DNA of 64,000 nucleotides from NCBI GenBank assembly GCA_023213395.1, contig CM041465.1:232445741-232509740 (forward strand), given 5' to 3'. Of this stretch, positions 1 through 11,070 are shown piece by piece (position 1 is the stretch's first letter; each line of letters starts with the position of its first letter). The translations under genes and the position numbers were made by a program. The stretch comes from Cycas panzhihuaensis. Its lineage: Eukaryota > Cycadophyta. The notes under the pieces were generated by a model that did no database searches, was not told where the DNA came from, and saw only the letters and a list, made by a program, of their open reading frames with translations.

Positions 1-626
1 CTCCATCCTCCATCCTTCTTAGGCACCAAGACAATTGGTGACCCACAAGGTGAACATGAAGGTCTTATGACCCCTTGATCAAGCAACTCCTCAACTTGCC
101 TCTTTATCTCATTATTCTCTACAATAGAGTGCCTATACAAAGCAACATTAGGCAATGGTGCATCTCCTACAAGAGTGATTTTATGCTCTATCTTTCTCTT
201 TGATGGTAGCCCATCAACATGTTGAAATAGAATATTATACCTTGTCTTTAACTCCTCAATTTGTTGCATTTGTTTAGGTGATATAAGAAGAGTGTGGGTA
301 GAAGGACCTTCTTCATCTCCTAGCTCTTCTTTTCTCCTTACCATTAAGATGATGAATATACCACATACATTGATCATCCTTTTTGCTTGAGTGGCTGAAA
401 TTAATGCTATCTTATCCAAGTGCTTCTTTGTGGCCTTTATGATGAAGCCCTTGTTATCCTTCATCAACCGATACTTTCTCTCCCTTCAATAAAAGAGTGC
501 ATCTCGATCCCACAAGTAGGGACTCCCAAGCACAACATGGCATACATCTAATGGCACCACATCACATATTACTTCATCAATAAAATCATTAGTGATGGAA
601 AATTTAAGTGTACATTGCTTTGATAT
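1..626 (-). pseudogene. Reverse transcriptase start and protease-RT linker of element A
   Basis: The minus-strand translation of about 1-75 gives the classic start of a Ty3/gypsy reverse transcriptase: GSPIVLV followed by PKKDGGW. Upstream on the same strand (about 500-580) is a linker resembling the one in element B, with the VVLGSP-like segment and a D-R-D. Several stops and frame changes interrupt the stretch. The catalytic part of the enzyme lies beyond the window edge. Confidence 0.75.
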
Positions 627-920
627 TTACATTTCCACATCTTTATGGATCCAACCAAGAGGATATAGGTGAGGGTGAGGAGTAGTTACCAACCCAATGC
701 TCTTTACCAAACTTTCTAAGATCAAATTCTTTTGGCTCCCCGGATCTACAATGGCACCAATAATATCATTTCCTACTTGAAGCTTCAAGTGAAATAGTTC
801 CTCCCTTGTAGCATCATCTCCATAATTTGTAAGTAGAGTAACCTTCTCTTCTTCTCTTTCACTTTGAATTTCCACCTCAAAAAGTAGTGCTTTCCCTTTT
901 TCCTTCTTTCTTAATTCCAT
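627..920 (-). pseudogene. Retroviral-type aspartic protease of element A
   Basis: A 97-codon open stretch carries the protease active-site segment AIVDPGSQKNLI, the plant Ty3/gypsy form of the retropepsin D-x-G motif, then a hydrophobic segment ending PLGWIHKD that aligns with PYPLGWLQKD in element B. The enzyme would process the Gag-Pol polyprotein. The frame is open but short and is separated from gag by two stop codons. Downstream it breaks before the reverse transcriptase. The upstream part is rich in Lys and Glu, like the gag-protease linker. Confidence 0.8.
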
Positions 921-959
921 ATCCTTGATATGCTTTGGCTTTAGCTCTGGGTGTTACTT

Positions 960-1862
960 CTAACACTTTGTTGTAATATGACCACTAATATCACAATGCT
1001 CACAATAGTTAGAACTTTTAACAAAATTAGTCATTTTCTTCTTTCCTTCTTGCCTTTTAGATGAGTGCAATTTAGGATTCTTTTCATACTTATTAGAAGT
1101 AAAAGTAGAATCTTTAGACATGAATGTACATTTCTTGCTTTTACTTTCTATTGCCATAACCATTCTACCTGCTTCTCCAATGGATTGAACCTTTAAAAGC
1201 CTTAGTTCCTTCCTTATGTATTCATGTAATCCTCCAATGAATTTCATAAGAGTGATATGTTCATCCATATTAATACCAAGTAGCATGCCATGCCTAAAAA
1301 ATAAAGAAGTATAGTCTTGGATACATACACCTCTTCCTTGGCGTAAATATTGCCAAATGACCCATTGGTCTTCCTCATGACCTATGGGGTAGTATTGCTT
1401 CTTTATTATTTTCTTAAAATCCATCCATGAAAAAGAAGATACATCATGAGTCTTCAAATATGCATTCCACCATGTCAATGCATGTTTACATAACTTGAGC
1501 CTAGCAAATGAAAGATTTTGAGCATTATTATAAGCATAAATTGTGAAGTAGGTTTCAAGTTGATCCAACCAATGGTCCAACTTTTCAGCATTTACCTCTC
1601 CATCATAAGTTGGAATATCCAACTTTGCCTCCACCTTGAAGGGTTGATGAGATGAAGTACCCTTGTTTTCTTCAAATGAGTGCTTTAAGGTCTCCTCCTC
1701 TTCCTCTTCATGGTTGTGGTCATATGTGGATCCTCCTTCAACTTTCTTCTCTTTGCCTTTTCCCTTGACTAGAGATAGAAGTTGGGTCATCATTTGCATC
1801 AAGACTTCTACGTTCTTCTCAAGCTTTTCAAATCTGATTTCTCCATCTTCTTTTTCAGCCAT
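960..1862 (-). pseudogene. Gag polyprotein of element A
   Basis: This 300-codon frame encodes an acidic N-terminal coiled region, a retrotransposon Gag domain (LDHWLDQLETYF ... ALTWWNAYL ... FIGGL), and a CCHC zinc knuckle of the form C-x2-C-x4-H-x4-C at its very end. Gag would package element RNA. The ATG at 1862 is preferred to the upstream one at 1904 because it matches the start of the conserved acidic region; the extra 14 residues are Arg/Pro-rich. The frame ends exactly after the last zinc-knuckle Cys with TAG, then AAG and TAA, and the reading frame reopens with HPELKPK-like residues. Gag itself is intact; pol is not. Confidence 0.88.
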
Positions 1863-1978
1863 GGTGCGTGGATTCTTTCTTGGTCTTCTTGGTGATTGCA
1901 ACACAAGAAAAGCTTCACCTTTCTCTTTGTATCCTTTCCTTGTTTATACTATTCAAGTCCCTAAAACAAATATCACAT

Positions 1979-1990
1979 GCTCTAATACCA
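1979..1990 (-). other. Primer-binding site of element A (initiator tRNA-Met)
   Basis: On the minus strand this reads TGGTATTAGAGC, one base different from the TGGTATCAGAGC complementary to the 3' end of plant initiator tRNA-Met. It lies five bases inside the LTR end and upstream of gag, the expected place for minus-strand DNA priming. Confidence 0.85.
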
Positions 1991-1995
1991 AAATA

Positions 1996-2658
1996 TGATC
2001 CCAAAATAGAGCTTAATTTGTGAAGAAGTCAATTATCAACCTTTTCTACTTGAGATCGTGGGAGTTAGTGTAGAAATCTCAATAACGTCAAAATAACACT
2101 GAGCCCACAAAAGGAAATTCTACACCAAATCATTTATTCTTGACATTGCTCCAAAAATATGAGGAGTAGTACTTTTATTAAACTATGAAAATCTCCATTT
2201 AATGGTGGAGAAATCAACTAACAATAGAATGGTTAATTTACAAGGAATAAATGATACAATTATGCCATAAGGGGAACTCCAACCCTCCAAAATGCTTCTC
2301 CAAGGATGCTTCCCAAGTCAAGTGCCTTTCACCTCCAAGAACCACCTCTACAACCCATAATAGGGTTCAATTTATAGAAAGAAACCAAATTTGCATGTTT
2401 AACAAGTGGCAATCATGCAAGTATAATCACTAACCACCAGAATGCATGTTGTCCAAGTGGCCTTCATATAATTCTTAAAAGTTGTAACTTGTAACTAACA
2501 TTAACAGACTCTAATTTGGCTCAAATTTGGTACACATATAGGCATGCATGTCCCCTTCACTTCCTCAAAATTTTAGCTCATTTGGATGTCATTTGACTGC
2601 ATTTTTATTCATTTAATGATAATATGTATTTATTATTTTTCTGCTAGCTGTGGGATTA
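1996..2658 (-). repeat. 5' LTR of element A
   Basis: The block starts on the plus strand with TGATCCCA five bases after the primer-binding site and ends with TGGGATTA, an 8-bp near-perfect inverted terminal repeat (the outer CA is mutated to TA). Length is 663 bp. The right boundary rests on this terminal symmetry alone because the partner LTR is outside the window. Confidence 0.6.
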
Positions 2659-3104
2659 ATTTTATGCAAAACAAGGCTTGAACTCTAATCAAATGATATT
2701 TTCTGAACCCCACCTTTTGTACACATGTAGTGGGATGTGTCTTCTACCTTTACACAAATTTTCATATAATTTTGATACCATTTGGCTATATCTTTTTCAG
2801 TTATGCCAATGCCTAGTATTTTTCGCATCTTGTAAACATATGGTAGATCCTCCTAGATCAGATAGTAATATTTATTCTTTATTACATGATACATAAGGGC
2901 ACAAACATAGTAAAGATATTAATATCATAGGTTTTCTCTAAAATTTAAATTCTCAAATTAATGTATAAGTGATAACAATCCTAAATTTACAATCCAATAT
3001 TGAAGAGAATTATTTAAGACCCTATAAACTAAACTATACTACAATAGTAGGTATGCCTCATAAATTACTTAATAAACAAAAGGGATCAATGATATTATCG
3101 AGGT
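2659..3104. other. No gene recognised
   Basis: AT-rich flank between the LTR of element A and repeat I. Short open stretches exist but have no recognisable domain, and no repeat boundary was seen. Confidence 0.5.
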
Positions 3105-4150
3105 ATGTTTTCTCAATTTTATGCCCACTGCCAAAAATCTAAGAAGATAAGTAATAATTTATTTTTCTCATATAGTACATATACATTTATTTCCTATCAT
3201 TTTCTTAATATTATATTTGATTACTTACATTTACTTGATGTTAATCTTACATTGTATTTGATCAAGTATTTATTTGGTTTACTTATACATATTACATTTC
3301 TTGTACAATTGATATCTCTACCAACATCTCTAGTATGTTGTGCAACTACAATAATGTTGAGTCAATACACAAAATATACATTTTTACTTCCATTATAATC
3401 TTCCTCTTTTATTGGTCTCCACTTATAGTTTGTCTCTTTTCAATTTTCAACCCTAATTCTAAATGTGATTACTTTTCTTATATAGCTCATTACATAGATC
3501 TCTTTGAATAGATAAGAATTAAGTTCTCATGGCCTGAAAATGAATATCATATAAGGAAGTTATGCTCTTTTTACAATTCCTTTTCCTTTCATGGTCCTAT
3601 TTCTAACTTCTCAAGACTAACTCCATAATCAATCATTAAAAATATCGTATTGTGCTAAAAACTAACCACTATACCAATTTAAAAGATTTATATTATAAAT
3701 TGACTCAATATAAATACCTTCCCCTTATGTTTATTTTATTCAAATCATTCCTTAGGTGTCAAAATCTAGGACAACCCTTATTGTTTATTTGCTTCCACTC
3801 AAACAAGACATTATTTCTTTAATTTCTTATATGATTTCAATGTTAGGGTGATGATTGACATATGATATATTTTGATCTAATCGTATTTTTGGAATTTAAA
3901 ATGTCATTTCATTGTTTATGTTAAAACCCTATAGCATCATGTCCTCCTTTACAATATTGCATCTTGTAGCCTATGTTTCTATAGTAACGACCCTATGATA
4001 TCATAAATTGTCAATATAATTCCTATGATACTACATTTGTGGTATTATATTACTCTTCAAAAGACCCTAATAATTTTTTTTTATATTATTCTACGATGCC
4101 ACACATTAGTAGTACTTCATCTATAGTATCACCATGTATTCCTTTTGTTT
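3105..4150. repeat. Dispersed repeat family I, copy 1
   Basis: About 1.05 kb aligns along its length with 35044-36113 in the same orientation. Shared landmarks are the run near CATATAAGGAAGTTATGCTC (3549 against 35489), the CCATTATAATC run, and the terminal section listing a series of 'tagtacttcat' and 'accatgt' motifs. Divergence is high but indels are few. It is either an old LTR-type sequence or a decayed coding block. In one minus frame 65 consecutive codons align without indels between the two copies, yet several stops are shared, so it was probably already dead when duplicated. Confidence 0.7.
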
Positions 4151-5451
4151 ATTTATGGTATGTTTTATTATTTTAATTGTATGTATATTTTCTATATCTT
4201 TTGATTTAATTTAATTCAATTTTTTCATCCACCATTTTTATTTTAGATTTTTTATTGTTATAGTGTTATTTTTTCATTTATAAATTAGTTATTTTTATTT
4301 TATAATTGATTAATTCTTTTACTTATTTAATTTTCTTTTCTTATTGATCATCACTTTAGAAGAATTCTCACAATATCAAATTTACATGTCTCACATAATA
4401 CCTTATATTTGATGAGGACCTCTTAGGTCTTCTTTTAGATATATTTCTATTGGATTTTCTCTAATAAATAATGAGTAGACTAGTAGTTCTTTCTAATGTT
4501 ATTTAATAAGAAGAAGAAGATTAGATAAGAAAAGAAGTGCTCATACTCGCTCATCATTAAATGAAGTATCCCTAAAGTGATAAAATATATAAGATTCTCT
4601 TATACCTTGTTTGATTTGTTTTCGATCTTTTATTTGATTGATTATTATAAAGAAAACAATAAAAAAGACTTTAGTTAATTTATTTTGGGAGAACATATAA
4701 AATAAATTAATGCAATAAAAGAACCCAAAACCCCCAATAAAAAATAGTTTATCTATTCTTTACATTGGAAACCATACTCACATAAATGTTCTTTCATTGC
4801 TCATAAGGACAGTGTTACTTATGTAGTAAGCTCTTATCCTCTTCTCCTAGGGTTTTATTATGGCTCTATGTATTTACTTAGATTTAAAGAGTAAGGCCCC
4901 ATATTTCACTAAAGCATTTTCGGATACCATACTAGGGAATTTTCCCTTCCATATTTCCTTTATCTCTTAACTCTCAAAATACCCCATTCCATCATGAAGA
5001 TTGTTTCATGCTCCTAAGAGGATATTTTAGAGCATATATCTAGGAGTTTCTATGTTATAATTACTCTAACAATCATAATTAGGTTTTACCTTTTAATCTT
5101 CCTTTGAAGTGAACACTCTTTTATTCCCTTTATTTTTTTATTGTTGTCCCAAATAATCTTACTATCAAGATTTGCTTCACATAATTATGGTTCTTTTTTG
5201 AAATATAACATTCATAACAACACAAAACTCCTCTTGAAACCTCCTCTAGTAATAGTCACAATCCTTTTGCTAACCAAGTTATTGTAGAAGACATTCTTAA
5301 GAACAAACACACATTTTTCTCTCCCTACTTCACCTTTGTTAAAAGATGTTGAGTCACATTCCCCACCTTCATCACCTTTACCAAAAATTAAAGTTTATTT
5401 ACCCTCTCAAACTTCTATTTTTTAACCTTCTATCACCTATTTTACATAATA
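4151..5451. other. No gene recognised; low-complexity AT-rich flank
   Basis: T-rich, pyrimidine-rich on the plus strand. About 5000-5430 has a fairly open minus-strand frame with Lys/Glu/Gly-rich residues, but no domain could be recognised. It is the target region of the LINE that follows. Confidence 0.5.
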
Positions 5452-5468
5452 ATGATTGAGAGCTTCTT

Positions 5469-5483
5469 TTTTTTTTTTTTTTA
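5469..5483 (-). other. Poly(A) tail of the LINE
   Basis: A run of about 15 T on the plus strand directly abuts the left target-site duplication. On the minus strand this is the 3' poly(A) of the retrotransposed LINE transcript. Confidence 0.9.
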
Positions 5484-5534
5484 TAAGGTAAAATGAATTA
5501 AAGGGGTTTTAACTGGGTCCCCAAACCCGGTACA

Positions 5535-6137
5535 TCATAGCCAATCAAGAAGAAAAATGACCATGACAGGCCCATGGTCTAGCCCAAGATTGAATTTTCT
5601 GTCCTGGTTACCTCTTACCTGTGCATCTACTCCCGACCAATCTCGAGGCTCCTCCGGGAACTCCTCTTTCCAAACTTTTGATCTTTTATTTGTCACAGCC
5701 CAATTTGCCAACCAGTCTGCAGCCGAATTACCCTCCCTGTAGGTATGCTGAATCTGAACCTCCACTCTGGCTCTCAACACATCCTGGGCATCCTTGAAAA
5801 TATCTATGTTCTCCCAACCAAAGTCCATATCCCCTCTTAAGCATTTGATTGCATACATAGAGTCATCCTCTATTATCAACTTTTGCACATTATCCTCGTC
5901 TAATATAGTGGTGGCCCTCAGCATGGCCTCAGACTCGCCTTTCTGATTCGATTGAACCCCCAAATATTCCGCAAAAGCCCATCTAACATTACCTTCATGA
6001 TCCCTGCAGAGGCCCCCTCCTCCTGCCTCACCGGGATTGCCCTTTGCAGCACCGTCGAAATTGACTTTTACCCAAGTTCCATCCAGAGGATGCCATTTGA
6101 CATCTATTCTCTTTTCTTTGACGCCATCCAGAGGCAC
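5535..6137 (-). pseudogene. LINE C-terminal RNase H domain
   Basis: The frame encodes a plant LINE-type RNase H (RVT_3-like): the first catalytic Asp in VNFDGAAKGNPG, the conserved Gly-rich strand GGGGLCRDHEGN, the Glu in KGESEAML, an Asp in IIEDDS, and the final Asp in NSAADWLAN. The set of acidic residues looks complete. It would degrade the RNA strand during reverse transcription. It lies in the same frame as the upstream zinc-domain ORF and is separated from it by a single TAG (6144-6146), so originally it was one polyprotein. The tail after the domain reaches nearly to the 3' end. Confidence 0.88.
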
Positions 6138-6143
6138 TATACC

Positions 6144-7112
6144 CTATTCTCTAAGAATATCCTCTTCCCCCCTGGGAATACTATCCTCCTTAAGTCTAAC
6201 CATCATTTTTAAGATGGCCTTTCTGATCTCTATCAATAACATCTGACTATTCCTCTCTTTACCTTCGAATATCCTCCTGTTGCGCTCTTTCCAAATGAGC
6301 CAGGAGCCTACCGGAAGGATCATCTTCCAGAGTCTAGAGAGGGTTTTGCTCTTGAAAGGCGATGTCCAAGCTACCCACTGCTCACCTAGGGAGCACGAGG
6401 AAGCCCAAGCTATCCCCATCCCAGCCCAGATGACATTCCAAATGCTCTCTGAATAAGGACAATGGATGCAGAGATGGTCCAAGGTTTCAGCATCCATCTT
6501 ACACATCACACATCTACTCGTCAACTGAAAGCCCCTCTTCGAGAGGTTATCCAGTGTAAGTAATTTGTTTTGAAGGCTTAACCACCAGAAAGCTGCAATT
6601 TTTGGAAGAACCCCTAATTTCCATGCCCCAGCCAACCTATCATTTCTATCCCAGCCCTCTATGCTCATCCTCAAATCATAGCCCGATTTGACCATATATG
6701 AGCCCACAGGCGAAGAGGGCCATACCAGGGAGTCTGGGCCCATCCTCTTCGGGATATACTGTTTATCTAGAATCTCTTTTACCCTGAGGATCTCCTCCTC
6801 AAGACCTGGCACCTCCTCAAACGTTCTCCACCTCCTGTCCTTTCCTTGACCAACCCAATAATTCTTGACCAAAGTACCATAGCGGTTAACACATTCTCTC
6901 CTCATGGATCCGTTATTAATCAACTCCTCAAGCTTAAATGGTCCATACCATCTATCTTCCCAAAACCTTATGCTCTCGCCGTCCCCCAACTTCCACCGCA
7001 TGCCTTCACGAAGAAGGGACCTCGAGGATCTGATGGCTCTCCAAACCTGGGACCCCTCCAGACAAAGTTCCTCCTCCAAAAGAAAGTGCTTATCCCCCAG
7101 ATATTTCCTCAT
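6144..7112 (-). pseudogene. LINE reverse-transcriptase-associated zinc-binding domain
   Basis: About 320 codons follow the RT core. They contain the zf-RVT signature: WWLSLQNKLLTLDNLSKRGF, then CVMCKMDAETLDHLCIHCPYSESIW, with the C-x2-C ... H-x3/4-C spacing that binds zinc, then WLIWKERNRRIF, a conserved block of plant LINEs. Preceding residues (WEDRWYG, LVWPSSPVGSYMVKSGY) are also typical. The frame is open until one TAG that separates it from the RNase H. Confidence 0.9.
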
Positions 7113-7200
7113 GATAATCTTCCCTGTGTCGAGCCGACTTCTTTAGAGAGCCTCCAAATTGTCTTTGCCAAGAGGGCTTCATTAAAGAAGCCCAATCTTC

Positions 7201-7698
7201 TTACATCGAGACCCCAGCCCACTTAGGTCTACACACCTTCTCCCAAGATACTAGGTGAAATTTCCTTTCTCTTGATTTTGACCAAAGGAATCTCTTCATG
7301 ATTCCTTCCAGAGTCAAAATGACCCTATTCGGGATTTTGTAGACCGTCATTTGATAGACCGGAATGCTCTGCAGAGAAGCCACCAACAAATTTGAATTTT
7401 CCATTAACTGAGAAGAGCCCCTTTCCAGCCAACCAACTTCCTATTGAATCTGCTAACTACTGAATCCCACATATCCTTCCCCATCATTCCTACAAAATGA
7501 GGCATACCAAGATAAGAGCTAGGGAGGGAGCCTCTAGCCATCTCCAAAATCCTACATATTTTACCTTGAAGTCTCTCCGAAGTGTTGATAAAAAAGGCCG
7601 AGCTTTTGTTCAAATTTATTTTTTGGTTTGTAGCCTTTTCATACGCCTGAAGACCCCATTTTAAGGCCCTGGCCTCCCTCAAAGAGGCTCTGCATAGG
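7201..7698 (-). pseudogene. LINE reverse transcriptase, C-terminal fragment
   Basis: Two overlapping open stretches in different frames (7404-7698 and 7201-7404) encode the thumb-side end of the LINE RT: ALKWGLQAYEKATNQKINLNKSS, then SSYLGMPHFVGMMGKDMWDSV, then a following IPVYQMTVYKIPNRVI segment. A frameshift near 7404 and another near 7150 break the protein. The catalytic F/YADD box is absent because the copy is truncated at 7698. The apparent start codon is not real; the copy begins within the RT. Confidence 0.85.
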
Positions 7699-7715
7699 AT
7701 GATTGAGAGCTTCTT

Positions 7716-8385
7716 CATTTAACTCTCTTTCTTTCATTTAACCATTAGTAAATTTATTAACTCCCTCAAAAATATATTTGTCTTCCTTTTATTAGGCTTT
7801 TATCTCTCCCACAATCTAGGCTATTGAAAGGACACTCATATTTCTAAGGGATACAATACCAAACATTCAAACAATCTTATATCATCAAGTATAATTAATT
7901 TTGTAAATGTTATTATTAATATCTAATAATATAGATATGCTTGTATCTTTGATTTCATCTTTATTTCTCATTATTTCAAAACCTTTGGTAAGGCAAGTTT
8001 TGGTGTAATGTGGATATAATTCCCCCTCTCAAATTGTTTCATCTCAAGATCTTACCTCATATAATCCCATGACATCAAAACTTATAATAAAACTTGCCTA
8101 TGATCTTATCTCCACTCAGCTAGTAATCTACACAATATGTTATCTTAATCAATTATTTACATACAAAAAGGACAGCCTTAATTAGTGCTCTATACCATCC
8201 TAGCTTCCTTTTACAAACAAAGTTTTGCCTTAGTCAACAACTATGCACCTTGAATATTCATGGCACTAACCATCCAAGCCCATTGCATAAGTTGAAGGTG
8301 GTTAACTAAGAGATATAATATATAACGAATGGTCCCTTTTAGAAATGTAATTCGTATAATTTCACATGCCAACAATCCATACTAA
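7716..8385. other. No gene recognised
   Basis: AT-rich sequence between the LINE and repeat H. No ORF of interest and no repeat match within the window was found. Confidence 0.5.
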
Positions 8386-8655
8386 CCTCTTATAACGCTT
8401 GTTCAACACTAAAACCTAATTGCTTAAAGCTCTTCTACTAATTTCCTAAAGTAATTGATCTCTACCATAAATAGTTTCTTAAAATGGAATAAGTAATTTT
8501 CCATAACTCAATATCATTTTCTAGCTTTGCATCCCTAAAAATCTCCACTTATGTTACACTCCTTTTTACTCACTATGACCAAAGATAATTAACACCTAAA
8601 AATACTTCCCTGTTCCCTTACTCCTCTTTCTTATACCTCCCTTTCTAACTAATAC
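8386..8655. repeat. Repeat family H copy 1, left part (insertion target of element B)
   Basis: This 270-bp segment matches about 28480-28730 in the same orientation (for example the shared run AATCTCCACTTA and the AAAGATAATT run). Its other half continues at 15721 after element B. The last five bases, AATAC at 8651-8655, are one copy of the element's target-site duplication. Confidence 0.8.
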
Positions 8656-9710
8656 TGATCTGAATTTGAATGGAAAAGCAAAGACTTAATCTAATCGAAA
8701 CAAACCTAGAACAAATTTACAATAATATTACATTAATTTGAAGATATTTTAAAATTTCTCTTACACAATTTCTTATGTTTGTGCTCTTTTGAACATGCAA
8801 AGGACTGCTATAGTAAATTGGGAGAGAAGAACTGAGTGCTGGGCACTTTTTTAGGCTACTGCATGTTCTTTGGAACCATTGTCACTGAAGTTTGCATGGA
8901 GTTTTGGTTGTTGATAACCAAAGAATCCTTTTCTTGGAGAAGAATTCTACTGGCATCTCTTTCTTGGACTGTTGCGGCTACTATTTTCCTCCCTCGGCTG
9001 CAACTTCACTTTCTTGGGATCCTTCTCTATCCCCACGAATGGATTTGGGTGCTGCTCTGTCACTCCTTATGCACTTCTGTTCCGTTTTCTCTCCTATGCA
9101 GAATTTTCCGTCTTGGAGCCGTTCTTCTTTTCTAAAAAGTAATTTTTAAAGAACTTTCTTCGAATCTCGCTCCTTGGACTGTGTCTATGGCTACTGGCGT
9201 CCTCTCCTCTGCCCTCTATGAAGAGATCTCACTATTTTAAAACCCTAGAATGCATGCTTTTTCTGCAACGGGTTTTTCGTTTTCCTGTTCTTCAACAGAT
9301 TCCAAACAGTTAATGAAATCCTGCTTAAATTTGTGTAATTAGGAGGTTTTCTAAATTTCTGTTTTCTATTTTCTATTGTCTGCGGAGTTGCACCTTAGTC
9401 AACAGGGTTGTGTCTGTAGTCCATAAGGTTGCATCTCAGTCAACAAGGTTACGTCTCAGTCAGCAAGGTTGCACCTTAGTCAGTAGGTTATGTCTCGGTC
9501 AGTAAGGTTGTACCTACAGTATGCAAGGTTGCGTCTCAGTCAGTAAGGTTACGCCTCAGTCAACAGGTTACGTCTTAGTTAGCAAGGTTGCGCATCAATC
9601 AGCAGGTTACGTTTCAGTCTGCAAGGTTGCGATTCATTGCACTTATAGACCAGTCGATCATTTTAGTTACAGTTGCAGTTGCACCTTTTAAAGATCCAAA
9701 AAATAGATCA
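8656..9710 (-). repeat. 3' LTR of element B
   Basis: Begins TGATCTG on the plus strand and ends AGATCA, matching the inverted terminal repeat TGATCCG/CGGATCA seen in the partner. At 1055 bp it is about 230 bp shorter than the 5' LTR. The difference comes from fewer minisatellite units (about 9385-9632) and loss of about 96 bp corresponding to 15123-15218 of the partner. Confidence 0.93.
9385..9632 (-). repeat. Minisatellite in the 3' LTR of B
   Basis: Tandem, imperfect units of about 20-24 bp built on CAGTCAGCAAGGTTGCGTCT (plus strand), roughly a dozen copies. The same array, longer, is in the 5' LTR. Confidence 0.9.
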
Positions 9711-9711
9711 G

Positions 9712-9727
9712 AACTCCCCCTTTTTTA
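9712..9727 (-). other. Polypurine tract of element B
   Basis: The plus strand reads AACTCCCCCTTTTTTA; on the minus strand this is a purine run ending GGGGGAGTT immediately before the 3' LTR, the plus-strand primer site. Confidence 0.85.
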
Positions 9728-9888
9728 GGAGTTCATGGCCTCATGAACTTCATAATTGTAGATGAGGGAATTTAATTTTTCTTATCTCCTTGTTGTACCA
9801 TTTTGCCTTGCTAGGTACTTGTCCTTTTTCTGTAATTCTGAAGGACTCGATTATGCCTCTTCGAGTCTTTGTTAGCTTCCTTTAAAGA

Positions 9889-10135
9889 ATGCAATCATTT
9901 TACATTGGTTCATCTTTCTCTATTCGCAACTCCTCTGGATTTGGTAAGAGTGGAACTCTATCTTCATCTTCATCTAATATGGATGACTCGAACATCTACA
10001 GATTCTCAACATTCACTATGGAATACATCTTCATGAATTCTGAAAGTTCAAGCTGGAAAGCATTTTCCCCAATCTTCTTCAAGATTGTAAAAGGACCATA
10101 ACATATAGGCTTTAGCTTTTTGCCTTTACCTTGTA
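9889..10135 (-). pseudogene. Pol C-terminal tail of element B
   Basis: The minus-strand translation gives a Ty3/gypsy integrase C-terminal domain tail: GPFTILKKIGENAFQLELSEF, then YSIVNVENL, then an acidic stretch. This is the SH3-like end of integrase, in the expected place just before the polypurine tract. No chromodomain is evident. The frame contains stops. Confidence 0.75.
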
Positions 10136-10289
10136 ATCGTTTCTTACTAAGGTATAACTAAACTCTATCTCCTTCCTTAAAGGAATGGTTCGTTCTATAT
10201 ACATCATACCGTTGTTTATATCTCTGTTGAGATTTTTGAAGCTGCTCTTCAACCTGTTGATGGATTCTTCTAATTCTTTCTAACAATCT

Positions 10290-11070
10290 TTGTGCCTTTT
10301 CATCTCCTTCTTCCTCCTTTCCAGTTCCTGCAGAAAGTTAAGCAGAAAATTCTAGATCAAAAGGACTTGCAGACAGAAATCCCAAACATACCTCAAATGG
10401 TGATTTCTGGGTTGAGCTATGGATAGCTCTATTGAAGGCAAATTACAAGTATGGGAGACTTTCATCCCAAGTCTTAGGATGCTTGGCATTGTATCCTCGT
10501 AACAGTTGTACCAATGTCCTATTGACAACTTCAGTCTAGCCATCTATTTGAGCATGAAAAGTCGTGCTCATCTTTAACTTCATATCCATCATTTCCCATA
10601 GTGTTTACGAAAAATGACTCAGAAATCTGCTGTCTCGATCAGAAATGATTAAGTTGGGAAGTCCAAAATGCTTCCAAACATGCTAGAAAAATAATCTAGC
10701 TATGTCTTCTCCTGTATGTGTCTTTCTACAGGGAATCAACATCACCATTTTACTGAACTGATCAACAACTACAAACCAATAATCCATACCAATTTTGGTT
10801 TGTGGTAGTCCTCCGAGGAAATCCATGGAGATACTCTCCCATGGTCATGATGGAACAAGAAGTGGAATATACAATCCAAACTTCCTATTAGGCAGCTTTA
10901 ATATGCTACATAATGTACACCCCCATACTGCTGTAGTCATATCTTGCTACATATTTGGCTAATACATATATCGCTGCAAGTTTAGCAATGTCTTTCCCAC
11001 TCCAAAGTGTCTTGTAACTCGAGAGGTGTGAGTTTCTCTTACCCACTTCATTTGGTCTACATGCTTTGGA
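10290..11070 (-). pseudogene. Integrase of element B
   Basis: Several frames on the minus strand together show a Ty3/gypsy integrase. There is a degenerate zinc-binding start near 11040-10960, then [13 protein letters not shown] with the first catalytic Asp, [24 protein letters not shown] with the second Asp, and a TEVVNRTLVQLLRGY-like segment with the catalytic Glu near 10520. A 63-codon open piece (10352-10543) is a shadow of this end in another frame. Multiple TAG/TAA codons interrupt it. Confidence 0.82.

Larger units (their letters stand above)
1..2658 (-). mobile_element. Ty3/gypsy LTR retrotransposon A, truncated by window edge
   Basis: Read on the minus strand, the order is LTR (2658-1996), primer-binding site (1990-1979), gag (1862-960), protease (920-627) and the beginning of reverse transcriptase, which runs off the window at position 1. 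That order defines a Ty3/gypsy element. The remaining pol and the 3' LTR lie outside, so no target-site duplication can be checked. Gag and protease are similar in sequence to element B at 8656-15720 (both carry the segment around WLDQLETYF and the GSQKN protease motif), so they belong to one lineage, but their LTRs look unrelated. Stops and frame changes show the copy is dead. Confidence 0.9.
5452..7715 (-). mobile_element. 5'-truncated LINE (non-LTR retrotransposon) with 17-bp TSD
   Basis: The element runs 7698 to 5469 on the minus strand and is flanked by a perfect 17-bp direct repeat ATGATTGAGAGCTTCTT (5452-5468 and 7699-7715). Its 3' end carries a run of T on the plus strand (a poly(A) tail on the minus strand) next to the left duplication. 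Together these are hallmarks of target-primed reverse transcription. Encoded in order are the C-terminal part of a reverse transcriptase, a zinc-binding RT-associated domain and an RNase H. The endonuclease and most of the RT are missing, the usual 5' truncation. Plant L1-clade LINEs with a terminal RNase H match this order. Confidence 0.95.

Noticed and set aside
6846-7226. Plus-strand ORF of 126 codons
   Set aside because: Antisense shadow of the LINE zinc-domain and RT region.
8836-9149. Plus-strand open frames of 85-99 codons, repeated at 14671-15020
   Set aside because: They lie within the two LTRs of element B, antisense to it, and are repeated because the LTRs are repeated.
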